From: Leucosporidium creatinivorum | Taxonomy: Eukaryota > Basidiomycota > Microbotryomycetes > Leucosporidiales > Leucosporidiaceae | Length of the DNA: 64,000 nucleotides | NCBI GenBank assembly: GCA_001600635.1 | Contig: BCKL01000018.1 | Span: 241,974-305,973 of the forward strand | Direction of reading: 5' to 3' | In this document: in pieces, positions 43,132 to 53,849 of the stretch | Position numbering within the stretch: position 1 is the stretch's first letter | How the letters are laid out: every line of letters starts with the position of its first letter | Position numbers and translations under genes: made by a program | Notes under the pieces: model-generated | Told to the model about the DNA's origin: nothing | The model's input: the letters and a program-made list of their open reading frames with translations, nothing else | The model's database searches: none

Positions 43132-43566
43132 ATGATCATCCCCGTTCGATGCTTCTCATGTGGTAAAGTAGTAGGAGACCGCTGGACCCAATACTTGGCT
43201 CTCCTCGAGAACAACCACACTGAAGGGTCAGTCTCGAGCTCCCTCTTCTCGCTTGCCGCTCTCCGGCTAACACCTCTCCTCTGCTGGACTATAGAGAGGC
43301 CCTCGACGGACTAGGACTGAAACGGTATTGCTGCCGTCGTATGGTCCTCACCCACGTAGACCTCATCGAGAAGTTGCTCCATTGTGCGTTCTTCTCTTGC
43401 TCTCACCTCTCTCGGCTCTCTCTCTCGCTCCTCTCGCTGACCTCTTTCTTGCTGCACTACAGACAACCGTACGCTCTCCCGCTCCTTCTCTCTCACCCCG
43501 TACCACCCATCACCCAGCTAACCGGTCTCCCACCGCCCTGCAGCTCTCGAGAAGAAGAACGCTTAA
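43132..43566 (+). CDS. RPB10: RNA polymerase common subunit RPB10 (RPABC5)
   Basis: A predicted 70-aa subunit, the same length as yeast Rpb10. Exons are 43132-43226, 43295-43383, 43463-43468 and 43544-43566. It has the zinc-binding start [18 protein letters not shown] and the second Cys pair in [20 protein letters not shown], then LHYNPLEKKNA. The LHYNPLEKK end is obtained only if ACAACC is spliced as a 6-nt exon between two introns. Without that step the reading runs into a Ser-rich tail unlike the family. The subunit is shared by Pol I, II and III. Confidence 0.95.
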
Positions 43567-44443
43567 CCGCGTCGGGCTCTCACTCTTGGACGGACACCAC
43601 GGTAGAAGGAGCAGGAGATCCTTACACACCTCGCAGATGTACCTTGCGAGGACGGGGAGGAGCGAGGAGGGATTGTATTGTACCAACGTGATTCCACACA
43701 GGCGAGCTTGCATTGGCGATGGACTGGGAGGGACTGCCTGCTGGGAGATGTCCGGTGGTGACTGGGAAGGGAAGGAGCTGCTGGAAGCGGCGGACTGGCT
43801 CGGCGCTCCTTGGAGAGGGATACGCTCGGCTCGGCGAGGGCTCCCTGGCGCTCGCTCGCAGGAGGAAGGCAAGGCGCCCATTCTCTTCAAACCTGCAGGG
43901 CAAGCCTGAGACGGTTGCTCTGTCGTTTGACTACGAGCCGCTGGACACCTGAGCGCACTGACGAGCAAAAGTCGCGTTGATTCTGGCCGAGCTCCGAGTC
44001 AGCGCCCGAGAGCGAGAGGGTCTAATTAGAGGAGGCGTCCCGTCAGCTGTGGCTCTTCCACTCCCCTGTTCGACTCTCGTCCGATGTTAACATCCCGTCT
44101 CTCTTTATCTGGTCGACGCTGCTACCCTGCAGCAGCTTCGCCACCGAGCTGGACCGAGTCACGAGATTTGGAGCACTACTCGCCTGGCGGGAATCCCTAC
44201 AGGTGCGAGCGGGGGCGCCGACTTTGTTGAATTGTCGAATATCCCTCCGGTGGGGATTTCCTCACTCCGGCGGAGTTTGGAAGGCTATATAAACGCTGCT
44301 GCTTTTCTCGCTGCTCTCGATTCCTCACTCGACTCGGCCATTCCTCCTCTCCCCCGAGCCACCGAGCCACTGAGCCACCAGTCCTCCACTCTTCGCTCGA
44401 CCAACACATCACACGCTACCTCATCATCACCTCACACACCACC
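43567..44443. other. Intergenic region upstream of protease-like copy 2
   Basis: No gene supported. The right end holds a clear TATA box (44286) and a CA/CT-rich leader (CACACACCACCATG). Confidence 0.45.
44286..44292 (+). promoter_or_regulatory. TATA box of protease-like copy 2
   Basis: TATATAA lies 158 bp before the ATG at 44444. Copy 3 has the same word 122 bp before its ATG. Confidence 0.6.
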
Positions 44444-45462
44444 ATGCCAGCTCCCGCGCCGCTCTCTACCTCCCTCGGCGCTGCTGTCGCTCGCCCTCCC
44501 ATTGCCGACGTCGCGCACGAGGTTACCATCAGAGTGACGGTCAACGCCTACCCCTCGCTCCTCGCGAGGTGACCATCAGAGTGACGATCAACGCCTACCC
44601 CGAGCTCCTCCGCGCCATCATCCACCCCACTGCCGCTATCTCCTCCGTGAGCCTCTTCCTAGTGCGCCAGCTCGGCCTCGCCCATCTCGCCAATCCCCTC
44701 CCTACTGGCCTCAGCGCGGGCATCCAACGCGTCACGCACAAGGTCAAACTCCTCCTCTCCACCGAGACGGGCATCATGGGCTTCCACAACTTCTTAGTCA
44801 ACCCTCTCTCGACGTCGATTTCGCCGGCGTTGGTACTCGGCGAGGACTTTCAGAGGGCATTTCACATGCACGTGAGCGAGGATGGGACTAGGGTGGGCCA
44901 CCTGGTCATGCATCGCTTTGGATCTCCTGCCTATGGCGCTCTCAGTCTCAATGAGGAGGCTGCGCGCCGTCGTCGTGCAATTTTTGAGTGGTGAGCGCTT
45001 CGCCGAGGTCCATCTTCTCTGCTCTGCTATGCTTGAGCTCACCACAGTCTCACAGGGTCAGAGCCTACAATCAGCATCTTGCGGAGGGTGCTTTCCCCAC
45101 TGCCAACACCGCTGCTCCTGCTGCGAGGTAAGTTCTGTTCTCGCCCCCCGATTAGGCTCTATTTCTCGGCGCTCGCTGACCGCGCTCCTCTACCTCACAG
45201 ACGCCATCTCATAGCTTCGGGCGGGAAGTCATCACCATCATCTTACTGTGGACGAGCCTGGGGCGGCGAAGTCAGTCTTCCTTCCTCTTCCCTCGCCGCT
45301 CATCCCTCATCGCCGAAGCTTACTCCTCCTCCTCACCTCAGCAGGAAACGTCACTCTCACCGCCGCTCTGCCCACCACCACTCGAAGAAACGCTTCCTCT
45401 GCATCTTCGAGAAGACCTCGGCCAATGGCGAGACGGAGCGACTCGTCGTCATGGAGGAGTAG
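44444..45462 (+). CDS. Retropepsin-like domain gene, copy 2 (looks degenerate)
   Basis: This has the same layout as copy 3 at 53850-55074. A short N-terminal part is followed by the domain with VSLFLVRQLGLAHLANPLPT, IQRVTHKVKLLLSTETGIMG, and LVLGEDFQRAFHMHVSEDG, then a basic, His-rich tail ending ETERLVVMEE. Two introns lie at matching places (donors near 44994 and 45127). The family active-site signature is not recognisable and the 5' end carries a 47-bp tandem duplication, so this copy looks inactive as a protease or partly broken. It may be an old host gene or an LTR-element-derived relic. Confidence 0.55.
44519..44612 (+). repeat. 47-bp tandem duplication
   Basis: Two head-to-tail copies begin GAGGTTACCATCAGAGTGAC and GAGGTGACCATCAGAGTGAC, with only a few differences, so the duplication is fairly young. 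Confidence 0.85.
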
Positions 45463-45889
45463 CGGCGCGCGCCGAGCCACTGAGGCGCTTCGTCTTGCCT
45501 GAGCTAGAACGTCGGCTAGCATATAAACACCGCTCCAGATGTTTATAACCCCCCTATATATCGCTGTCCCCTCCCTACTCCTCTTCTGTACCCTATAGTC
45601 CACTCCCCTCCTCGCCCTTTCATCGCCGAACCCCTCACGCTCCGCCGACAGACCCCGTTCGTTGCCTATGAGTGCAAAAACAAATCGTGCAGTACACCCC
45701 TAGAAAGCGAGAGCAGAAGCGAGCAGAGCCTGTAAACGCTGATCAGCTGCCAGAAGGCAGCCATCCGAGCTCTCGGCGTTTGCTCTCCGCGCGCCCTCGC
45801 TCCAGTCGCCGAGTCTAGAGTAACGCAGAATGTTACATCGCACATACTTCCACTCTGCGTCCCACCGTACCCTCAACCCCATTCCACTA
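45463..45889. other. Intergenic region
   Basis: 3' flank of protease-like copy 2, with TATA-like words (ATATAAACACC, TTTATAACCC, TATATATCG) and ATGAGTGCAAAAAC at 45668-45681. The latter recurs downstream of copy 3. The right end is the 3' flank of the NDUFAF2-like gene. Confidence 0.45.
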
Positions 45890-47125
45890 CTATCGTCGCC
45901 TCCTCGGTGCCGCTTCGGGCGACCAGCTCTCGGGCTTGAAAGTGTCGCTTGGGTTGCCTTGGGAGACGCCAAAGTTGGGGTTGGCTTTGGCTGTTTGGGG
46001 AGGGAGGGAATGCGTGAGGCGCGTTGAGGGTGATGGGGGGGAGTGAGAGGAGGAGGACAGCGGAGGGAGGTGGAGAAGAAGGAGGAAGGAGAGGGAGGGA
46101 GGGCGAAGGCGATGTCAGCTCATCGTTCTCGCGCCTCCGCGTACACGCCACGCCAGCGATGCGAAGGCAGGAAAGAGTCGACCCTCAAAAAGACTCACCA
46201 AACTCCTCCCTCCTCATCTTGGCCGCCTTCCTCTCCTCCTCGGCCTGCTTCCTACTCCTCGCCGCCAAGTTCTCATCTCCCAACTTCTGCTGCTCCTCCA
46301 GCACCACCTCCTTCGGACTGTGCACCTCCTCCACCTCCTGCTCATGTCTCGTCCTCGCATCCAACTCCCTCTCCGCCGCCTCTTCTCCTCCCTCGGCGCT
46401 CTCAGACTCCACCGCCCCAACCCCAGCCGAGCGAATCTCCCCCTCCGAGAGGGACAGGCGGGCTTTCTCTTCTTTGTAGGCAACGGCTAGACGAGCGACG
46501 TTCTCCTGTAGTCGAGCCTGACGGGCGGCGTCGATCTCGAGCTCGAGGACGGTAGGTGGGTCGCGGCGGGTTCGGCGCATCCAGGAGGACCATTGGACTG
46601 GTAGGGAGGGACAGTGACGGTAGAGGTGACGCATACGATGTGAGGGAGGGAGTCATGGGGAGCGAGAAGGGCGAAACGATGATGAAGAGCGTGCGAAGGC
46701 GGAGGCGAAAGTGGTCAGCTGTCGGCGCCCTTCACGCTCGCTGTAAGAGAGCACAGACTGACCAGGAATGCTCGTGAATCCATAGTCGCTCAACGGCTTA
46801 GCAACGAGGTACTCAATAGACCGCTTGTTCTGCTTCCAATCGTCTGCATCGAGTAAGCCCAGTCGAGAAACGGTCAGCTGTTGCGCTCGCTGGTTGCTGT
46901 ACAGCAGAGGCAGTGAGGTGAAGCTCACCAGGCGCCTCTGTATTCGGTCGCTCATAGAAGCTGTTGCCTGTGCACGAGCAGAAGCGCGGAGGCGAGATGA
47001 CGGAGAGTGAGCAGCTGCAGGGGAGCAAACGGACGGGTAGGAGCGGGCTACATACCTTCCAGATCACGGCCGACGTAGAACTTCTCCTTTCCAATGCGTA
47101 GGGACCGAGCAGCGCGACGAAGCAT
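45890..47125 (-). CDS. NDUFAF2-like complex I assembly factor
   Basis: A predicted 229-aa mitochondrial protein. Exons in coding order are 47125-47056, 46967-46929, 46843-46763, 46597-46199 and 45990-45890. It matches the B17.2-like family: GKEKFYVGRDLEGNSFYERP, WKQNKRSIEYL, VQWSSWMRRTRRDPPTVLEL, then a charged coiled-coil stretch, and the end DTFKPESWSPEAAP (compare the TFQPGSWMP end of animal NDUFAF2). The start MLRRAARSLRI serves as a presequence. It implies a proton-pumping complex I, unlike Saccharomyces. Confidence 0.9.
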
Positions 47126-47379
47126 GGGTGATCGAGGAGACGAGCGTGTGGGAGAAGCGAGACAGGCGATGGGTCGCAGAAAGCTGAAGTCAACTGGCTT
47201 AAGCCTCCTTGAGCTGACGCGATGAAGTAGACTAGACCTCAGTAGCACTCTCTTGTACCTCACACAGCTCTCACAAGCTTCGCAACGGCATCTCGGCGGA
47301 AGCGGAAGACTGCGAAGGTCTGATTTGAACGACGAGTGTGGCTATTGTACAGGATGCTGCTGCTACTGCTGCTCGACTA
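47126..47379. other. Intergenic region
   Basis: Promoter of the NDUFAF2-like gene and 3' flank of the GET5-like gene. No gene seen. Confidence 0.4.
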
Positions 47380-48296
47380 CTAAACACCTCCCATCGCACT
47401 CAACCCAACCCTACTCCTGATCAAAGCCTTGTCTCCAGGACTAATGGCCTCTCGGCTTCCACTTAGCCATCCCTCCCACGCCCTCTGCGCCTCGGCTTCC
47501 CTCCCCTCTCCAAACTGCTGCTTCAACAACTCCCAAGCCTGAATCCACAGCGTCGGGTCGGACATGGTCGTCGAGAAGCGGTCGGGCGTGGGCGAGGAGG
47601 GCGCATCGTCGGGCAAGGGGATCTCGGGCGAGGTGTTGATGGAGAGGGAGGGGATGGCCGAGGTGGAAGAGATGGGCTCGGTGAGGGTGAGGGAGGGGAC
47701 TCGGTTGTGTGTATGCCTCTCGGCTGGCGGGTGCGAAGGCGAGAGCGAGGGAGCCGAGGTCGGGGCGGGGGCAACGACGGGAGCGGCGACGGCGGCGGGC
47801 TTGGCCGTCATGAGCGTGACGACGCTTCCTTCCTCGACGGCAAACTCCTTGAGCAGGCGGTCCCCTCCCATTGCCTTGCCTTTGAGCAACCACCTCTGCG
47901 ATTCCGGAGCTGGCGCCGTCGACTCTGCGGTGTAGAGTTGCGCTTTGAGTGACGAAATGGTCGAAGTGAGGGGCGCGGAGAGGGTGAAGGTGAGGGGAGG
48001 CTTGATGGACTTGATGGTAAGAGTGACGGCCTCCTTGGTAGACTCCTCGGCTTCGCTCGACACGACGGGAGGCTCGACGACGGCGATCTAGCGGGGAATG
48101 AGCGTCAGCTTGGTCTTTAGCTGTACAGCAGCATGAAGCAGCTCACGCTGACTAGAGTTGGCTTCTTGTGACGGTGCTCAAGAGGAGGGGCGTAGCTGTT
48201 GGAGAACTTGAGCTTGTGCTGCCCAAGGACGTCGGCGTGGCGCTTCAACGACTCGAGCTCGTCGTGTAGCTTGGTATCGCTGAGCAGTGTCTCCAT
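47380..48296 (-). CDS. GET5: GET5/MDY2 (UBL4A)-like ubiquitin-like protein
   Basis: A predicted 285-aa protein. Exons are 48296-48147 and 48087-47380. The N-terminal part (METLLSDTKLHDELESLKRH) fits the Get4-binding region. A ubiquitin-like domain follows (VTLTIKSIKPPLTFTLSAPL, QRWLLKGKAMGGDRLLKEF, VEEGSVVTLM). After a Ser/Pro linker comes the helical homodimerisation end (SDPTLWIQAWELLKQQFGEG, AWEGWLSGSREAISPGDKAL). In yeast, Get4-Get5 passes tail-anchored proteins to Get3. The start is uncertain: an in-frame exon reaching 48545, joined by an intron, could add about 55 residues (QQIDAEDESEFEQDK). Confidence 0.8.
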
Positions 48297-48579
48297 CTTG
48301 TGCTTGGTTTGAGGGTGCTGAGGGTGCTGTAGGCGAGTTGAAGAGGAAACGACGAGTGATAGCGCGGAAGGCAACCTGTCGAAGCTCGCAGGTCGAGCTC
48401 CCACCTTGTCCTGCTCGAACTCGCTCTCGTCCTCGGCATCGATTTGCTGGTAGCTGCGGTACAGCTCGGGTAGGATCCGTGTACTCTGCTCTGTCCCACT
48501 ACAGCTCGCTCTTCTGCTCTCTCCTCCGAGCTCGCTCCGCCTCATAATTCATCTCTCGTCGCCCTAATCGTCTACAGAG
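48297..48579. promoter_or_regulatory. Divergent region GET5 / oxidoreductase 1
   Basis: Contains a possible upstream exon of the GET5-like gene (48545-48400, minus strand) and the leader of the first oxidoreductase (TCTACAGAGATGCGC). Confidence 0.4.
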
Positions 48580-50530
48580 ATGCGCGCATGGGTCTTTCAC
48601 AAGGTGAGCTCGGTGTTTCGGCTTCTTTGAAGTCCACGCCTCGGCGCAATGCTCGCGTCCATGGCGTACTCACGCTCTCGCTTCCCGCCCCACGAGCAGA
48701 CTGGCTCGCCGAATGATGTACTCCAGCTCGCTACGGACTGGCCAAATCCGGAGCCTTCAGGTAACAAGCTACTGCTCGAGGTGCATGCGGTGTCGCTCAA
48801 TCGTGAGTCGACTCTGCTCGGCGCTTGGAGAGACCGTCTCGGGGAATGGCTCGCCAATCTGCTTTCGCCGTTTTCTTCAAACAGCTGTAGGATGGAAAGC
48901 CATATCCCAGCCCCCGATATCGTGGGGGCAGAAGAAGCCCTGCGTGCCCGAAGCCGACGTCTCAGGCATCATTGCTGGAGGAGAGCTCGAGGGCACTGGC
49001 TTCAACATTGGCGATGAGGTCTTCGGCATCGTCCCTTACGATACCATGTAAGTCTCTACTTCCATCTGCCGACTCACCCCGCCCTCGCCATTCCGTGCTG
49101 CTCGACCCATGCCCAATGCCATCGCCGAGCGCCGAGCTGACCTCTGTCTCTGCCCTCCAAAGCATGAAGTCGGGTCAAGGAGTCCTCGCCGAGTACACCC
49201 TCGTCGAATCCAAGCTCCTCGCNAAGAANNCNNCCAACCTCTCGCACGCNGANGCNGCCAGCTTCCCTCTCGCTGGCCTCACCGCTTGGCAAGCGCTCGT
49301 CATCCAGGGTGGGTTGAAGGAGGGAGATGGCAAGAAGGTCTTCATCGTGAGTTTCAAGAGTGTTGAGAAGGTATAGGGGCGTAGCTGATCTTGCTTACCT
49401 GCTCTTGTCGTCGCGCAGAACGGAGGCAGCGGAGGAGTCGGCGCTTACGCTGTCCAGGTGCGCTCGTCGCTCGATCTTCTCTGAGGGCTTCTCTGACTCA
49501 CACTATTACACACACCACCTACAACAGATCGCCAAAGCCTTCGGCGCTCATGTGGTCACGACATCCTCCGCCTCCTCCGACTCGCTCGTCTCCACTCTCG
49601 GCGCCGACGAGATGATCGATTACCACTCGGTCGACCTGCCCAAGTACCTCGTAGAGAAGCATGGAGGAGCCAAGTTTGACCTCGTCTTTGATACTATCGG
49701 CGTCGAGTCAGTGTGGGAAGGGTGCGAAGGCTTTTTGAAGGAAGAGGGCCTCTTTCTAGATTCGGGGCACGGTGAGTCTCTTGGAACACTCTCGCCCTCG
49801 AACAGAACATAGCTGACCTCGCTTCTCTTCCGTTACACCCTTGGCCGTCCCAGCTGGTCCTCATCTCAAGGGCACCTTCCTCACCACTTGCTCGGCGATC
49901 TCCCTCCTTGCCCAGAAGATGCTGCTGCCGACCTGGCTCGGCGGAGTCAACCGGAAATACACTTTTGTCATGTTCGACGGATCAAAGAGGGTATGTCTTG
50001 ACCAGTTTCCCCTCTTTTCGCCTCTCGTAGAGGGTCAGCCAGCGCCCTCAAGGTTTGGCCTTGAGCCTCCGCTCGAGATGACACGGCTGCTGTCTTCGAT
50101 GTTGACCTCCCGTTCAGCGGAGTACTCCGAGCTCTCCGCATCACAATACCGACTCAGTGTCTTCTTCCGCTTCTCCAGGGCGATGAGCTACGTGAGGCTG
50201 CCGACCTCTTCGCGAAGGGTGAGTCGCGCGTCGCTTCCGCCGGTGCTGTAGGCAGTGGAGCTGACCGCTGCTATCATATTTCTCCCTTTCCGTCCCCTGC
50301 ACCTCCCCCTCTGATGTTGCCTCGCACTCTCACCTGACTCCCTCACCCACCTCGGCGCCTCCCTCCCCTCGCCGATTGACTTGACAGGTACTCTCAAACC
50401 TGTCATCGACCAGGTACACGCCTTTGAGGACGCTCACAAAGCGTATGAGCGGAGTATGAGCGGTAGAGCGAAGGGCAAGGTGGTGATTCGAGTGAAGCAG
50501 AGCCAGGGAGAGCGCCGAGGGGTCGTCTAG
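48580..50530 (+). CDS. CipB/zeta-crystallin-like MDR oxidoreductase, copy 1
   Basis: A predicted 358-aa medium-chain reductase. Exons are 48580-48603, 48700-48802, 48885-49047, 49163-49346, 49419-49457, 49528-49771, 49854-49990, 50179-50218 and 50388-50530. It begins MRAWVFHKTGSPNDVLQL and has the GroES-like part (PEADVSGIIAGGELEGTGF, IGDEVFGIVPYDT), the ASFPLAGLTAWQALVIQGG segment, the NAD(P) Rossmann motif NGGSGGVGAYAVQIAKAFGA, and the end HKAYERSMSGRAKGKVVIRV. It lacks the zinc-lobe cysteines, so it resembles quinone/enoyl reductases. It sits in tandem with copy 2 at 51022 and has eight N's at 49223-49256. The C-terminal extension (KQSQGERRGVV) is absent from copy 2. Confidence 0.88.
48968..49345 (+). 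repeat. Near-identical tract shared with 51439-51816
   Basis: Over about 380 bp, including a whole intron, copies 1 and 2 of the oxidoreductase differ at about one resolved base, while sequence on both sides has drifted strongly. Eight N's (49223, 49229-49230, 49232-49233, 49250, 49253, 49256) lie inside it, mostly at third codon positions. Confidence 0.88.
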
Positions 50531-51021
50531 ACGAGCAGGGCAGGCTCTGAGAGGTAGCCGTTGGCTAGACATTTGACACTTGGTATTTGGCTGTGCTGTA
50601 GTGTACTTCCTAAGATCTCGGCCGTCTCTCCTGCTCGCTCGCGGTCAGCGAGAGGCTGTAAAGCTACTCGGCGCTGCTCAGCGTCGGCGCTGACAGAGCG
50701 TGCGCGGCCACAGGTGCTCGAAGCTTCTAGAGGAAACTACAGATCCTCTTTCACGTGAAGCGCAGAGCCGTAAGCCGAGAGCAGAAAAGGGTCCGAAGCC
50801 CGCCAAGCGCTTGCGGAAGGCGAAGTTGAACTTCGAGCCTCGCTTGCCTTCCTCCATTTTACATCTCTGCAGCTCTTCTCGCAGCTCAGCTCTCAGAAAC
50901 AGCAAGCTGTGACTCCCTGCGTTGTGTCTACCGTCCCCTGTAGCTCAAACTGATCTCTTGGCTCCAAGTAGCTCGCCTCCCCACTTCACCTCGCTCGACC
51001 TCTTCTCTCTAGCAACTCAAC
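50531..51021. other. Intergenic region between the oxidoreductase copies
   Basis: 3' flank of copy 1 and promoter of copy 2, with a CT-rich leader (CACTTCACCTCGCTCGACCT). No gene seen. Confidence 0.4.
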
Positions 51022-52823
51022 ATGCGCGCCTGGGTATTCCACAAGGTGAGTCTTCTGCTACTTAACAGCTGCTCAGCCCTGCGGTACACGTCTAGCTGTA
51101 GCCTGGAGCTCTCGCTGACGGCGTCTTCGCAATGATGCGTCTCCCGTCTCCCTTCGCAGACTGGCGCTCCCTCCGAGGTGCTCAAGCTCGACACCAACTG
51201 GCCCAAGCCTGCGCCATCTGGAAGCAAGCTCCTCGTCGAGGTGCACGCCGTCTCGCTCAACCGTGAGCTCTTTTTCAGCCTGCTCAGCCTCGCTGCTCGG
51301 CGAGTGCCCGCTGACATTCTTTTGCTGTCGCTCGCGATTATCTGCTCACCTACAGCGGTCGGATGGAAGACGATGTCTGTTCCTCCCATCTCTTGGGGAC
51401 AGAAGAAGCCCTGCGTTCCGGAAGCCGACGTCTCGGGTATCATTGCTGGAGGAGAGCTCGAGGGCACTGGCTTCAATATTGGCGATGAGGTCTTCGGCAT
51501 CGTCCCTTACGATACCATGTAAGTCTCTACTTCCATCTGCCGACTCACCCCGCCCTCGCCATTCCGTGCTGCTCGACCCATGCCCAATGCCATCGCCGAG
51601 CGCCGAGCTGACCTCTGTCTCTGCCCTCCAAAGCATGAAGTCGGGTCAAGGAGTCCTCGCCGAGTACACCCTCGTCGAATCCAAGCTCCTCGCTAAGAAG
51701 CCCTCCAACCTCTCGCACGCTGAGGCAGCCAGCTTCCCTCTCGCTGGCCTCACCGCTTGGCAAGCGCTCGTCATCCAGGGTGGGTTGAAGGAGGGAGATG
51801 GCAAGAAGGTCTTCATCGTGAGTTTAAGAGTGTTGAGAAGGTATAGGGGCGTAGCTGATCTTGCTTGCCTGCTCTTGTCGTTGCGCAGAACGGAGGTAGT
51901 GGAGGAGTCGGCGCCTACGCCGTTCAGGTTCGCTCCTCCGTCTCCCTTGGTCTGCATGCGCCGCGCTGAGTCCGATCTCATCCTCTCGTCATCATAGATC
52001 GCTAAAGCCTTCGGCGCCCATGTCGTCACAACCTCTTCGCCTTCCTCCGACTCGCTCGTCTCGACCCTCGGCGCCGACGAGATGATCGACTACCACTCGG
52101 TCGACCTGCCCAAGTACCTTGCCGAGAAGCACGGAGGAGCCAAGTTCGACCTCGTCTTCGACACCATCGGCGTCAAGAGTGTTTGGGAGGGAAGCGAGGG
52201 TTTCCTCAAGCCCGAGGGCCAGTACCTCGACATTGGTGAGTACTCGGCTACGCGTACTCTCTACCGCTCGTCTGGGAACATCCCTGACCTCGCCAACGTC
52301 TTACTATCCCACAGCTGGACCGCACATGGAGAACCTCATCACCGCCCTCTCGGCTGGTCTTGAGATCGTCGGGCGTCTCTACAAACCCAAGTTCTTGGGA
52401 GGCATCTCGAGGAAGTACACGTTCTTGATGCTCAAGGGGACGGAGAGGGTGAGTCAACGTTCAGCTCAGCGCAGATATCTTTGAGGTGCTCAGCGCTCGG
52501 CAGTCGGCGGCTGGCTCACTGAGGTGGCATCTCGAAGTTGCCCTCTGCACGACTATGACTTACGAGCTCCAATCGCTGACCGACCTTCCATTCATAGTCC
52601 GCCGAGTTGCAGGAAGCCGCTGCTTTGCTTGCTAAGGGTCAGTTCGAGCGCGGCGCCGAATCGTCTCTCCTCCCCTGCTCGCTCGCTGACCCGCTCCTCG
52701 CTTCTTTTAGGAACGCTCAAGCCGATCGTGGACCAAGTCTTCGCTTTCAACGATGCTCACAAGGCGTACGAGAGGAGCATGAGCGGCCGGGCTAAGGGCA
52801 AGGTCGTCGTCAAGGTCGAGTGA
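51022..52823 (+). CDS. CipB/zeta-crystallin-like MDR oxidoreductase, copy 2
   Basis: A predicted 345-aa medium-chain reductase. Exons are 51022-51045, 51160-51262, 51356-51518, 51634-51817, 51889-51927, 51998-52235, 52315-52448, 52598-52637 and 52711-52823. All eight introns fall at the same places as in copy 1. Key parts are MRAWVFHKTGAPSEVLKLDT, VGWKTMSVPPISWGQKKPCV, the Rossmann motif NGGSGGVGAYAVQIAKAFGA, DEMIDYHSVDLPKYLAEKHG, and the C-terminal RAKGKVVVKVE. It is the cleaner of the two copies and probably keeps the ancestral end. The substrate is unknown; relatives are often labelled zinc-binding oxidoreductase CipB. Confidence 0.93.
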
Positions 52824-53849
52824 GCGAGTGGCTTATGCTTTCGGAGGGGGGGAGGGACATGCATACCTGTCAATAGTCTCCAGCAATAATCAGTGACTTC
52901 GTCTGTACTTGAGGGGGAGGGACAGCGAAAGGCAATGCAATGCAATGGAGTGCTCGGCGCTCGTCTGGCTTTCGCGCTCGTCTCGGCTACTAACAGGAGG
53001 GGAACGGCCTGGAGTAGGCTTATCTCTGGACACATTGAGACTGTTCCCCTCAGTCTGAGCTAGACTGCTTCCGGTAGACTACATTCGGCGTAGCCTTCGC
53101 CCTCTGCTCGGCTTGGCCTGAACGCCGAAACGGGTTCCGCTCGTTCGTTAAGACCCCGCATGAGCGTGGCGCTACCTCGAACCCAAGCAAACGCTCCTTT
53201 AAGGGTCTTACACAAGGTACAGAGCCTGCTGGAACTTGACTGCTGGCCTCCCTTCCTTCCTAGTCGGCCAAAACCTCTCCCTCTCCCCAGTCCGTACGGC
53301 GACCGCTCTCGGATTTGAGAACCGGAACCGACGATCTTTCGAGTCAGATTCGAGACTTGCGTTCTGGCTTCATCCTCACGCCTCCTCCCCCCCACCTCCT
53401 CCTCGACCAAGAGCACCCAAGGCGACGTCTTCAACTCATCGCCGAGAGGGGCGCCGAAGGGCTGTGTCGTCTCTCGCTCGCTATGGACTAGCGCTACCGA
53501 GCTGTTCTGTAGTGCATCACACTTTGTAGCTTCTCACATACCCTGAGGTGCTGAGAAACGTGCAGCAGGCTCAGCACTGGCCAGCTGCCAGCACTGCTCC
53601 CGCCTTGCTCGCTCCAGCACTGCTCGGCCCTGCGCCTCCAGCCCCTTCGGCGGTCCTGCCCGCCACGTACGCCGCGCAAGGTACAAACTATAGAACTTCA
53701 GTACGTCCCAAGGCGGGCCCCGAGGTCTATATAAGCCGCGAAATTTTGGCCGTTTCCTCTCTTTCCTTCCTACCTCTACCTTCCTTATTTGGCAATCTCA
53801 GAGCACTCTACCCCTATTCGTAGTCACCTTTCCCTTCCGAACCCGAATC
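52824..53849. other. Intergenic region upstream of protease-like copy 3
   Basis: No gene supported over about 1 kb. A TATA box at 53728 and the CT-rich leader that follows it belong to the next gene. Confidence 0.45.
53728..53734 (+). promoter_or_regulatory. TATA box of protease-like copy 3
   Basis: TATATAA lies 122 bp before the ATG at 53850 and is followed by TTTCCTCTCTTTCCTTCC. Confidence 0.6.

Noticed and set aside
45515-45572. Cluster of TATA-like words after protease-like copy 2
   Set aside because: AT-rich 3' flank with no gene downstream on the plus strand; more likely part of 3'-end formation.
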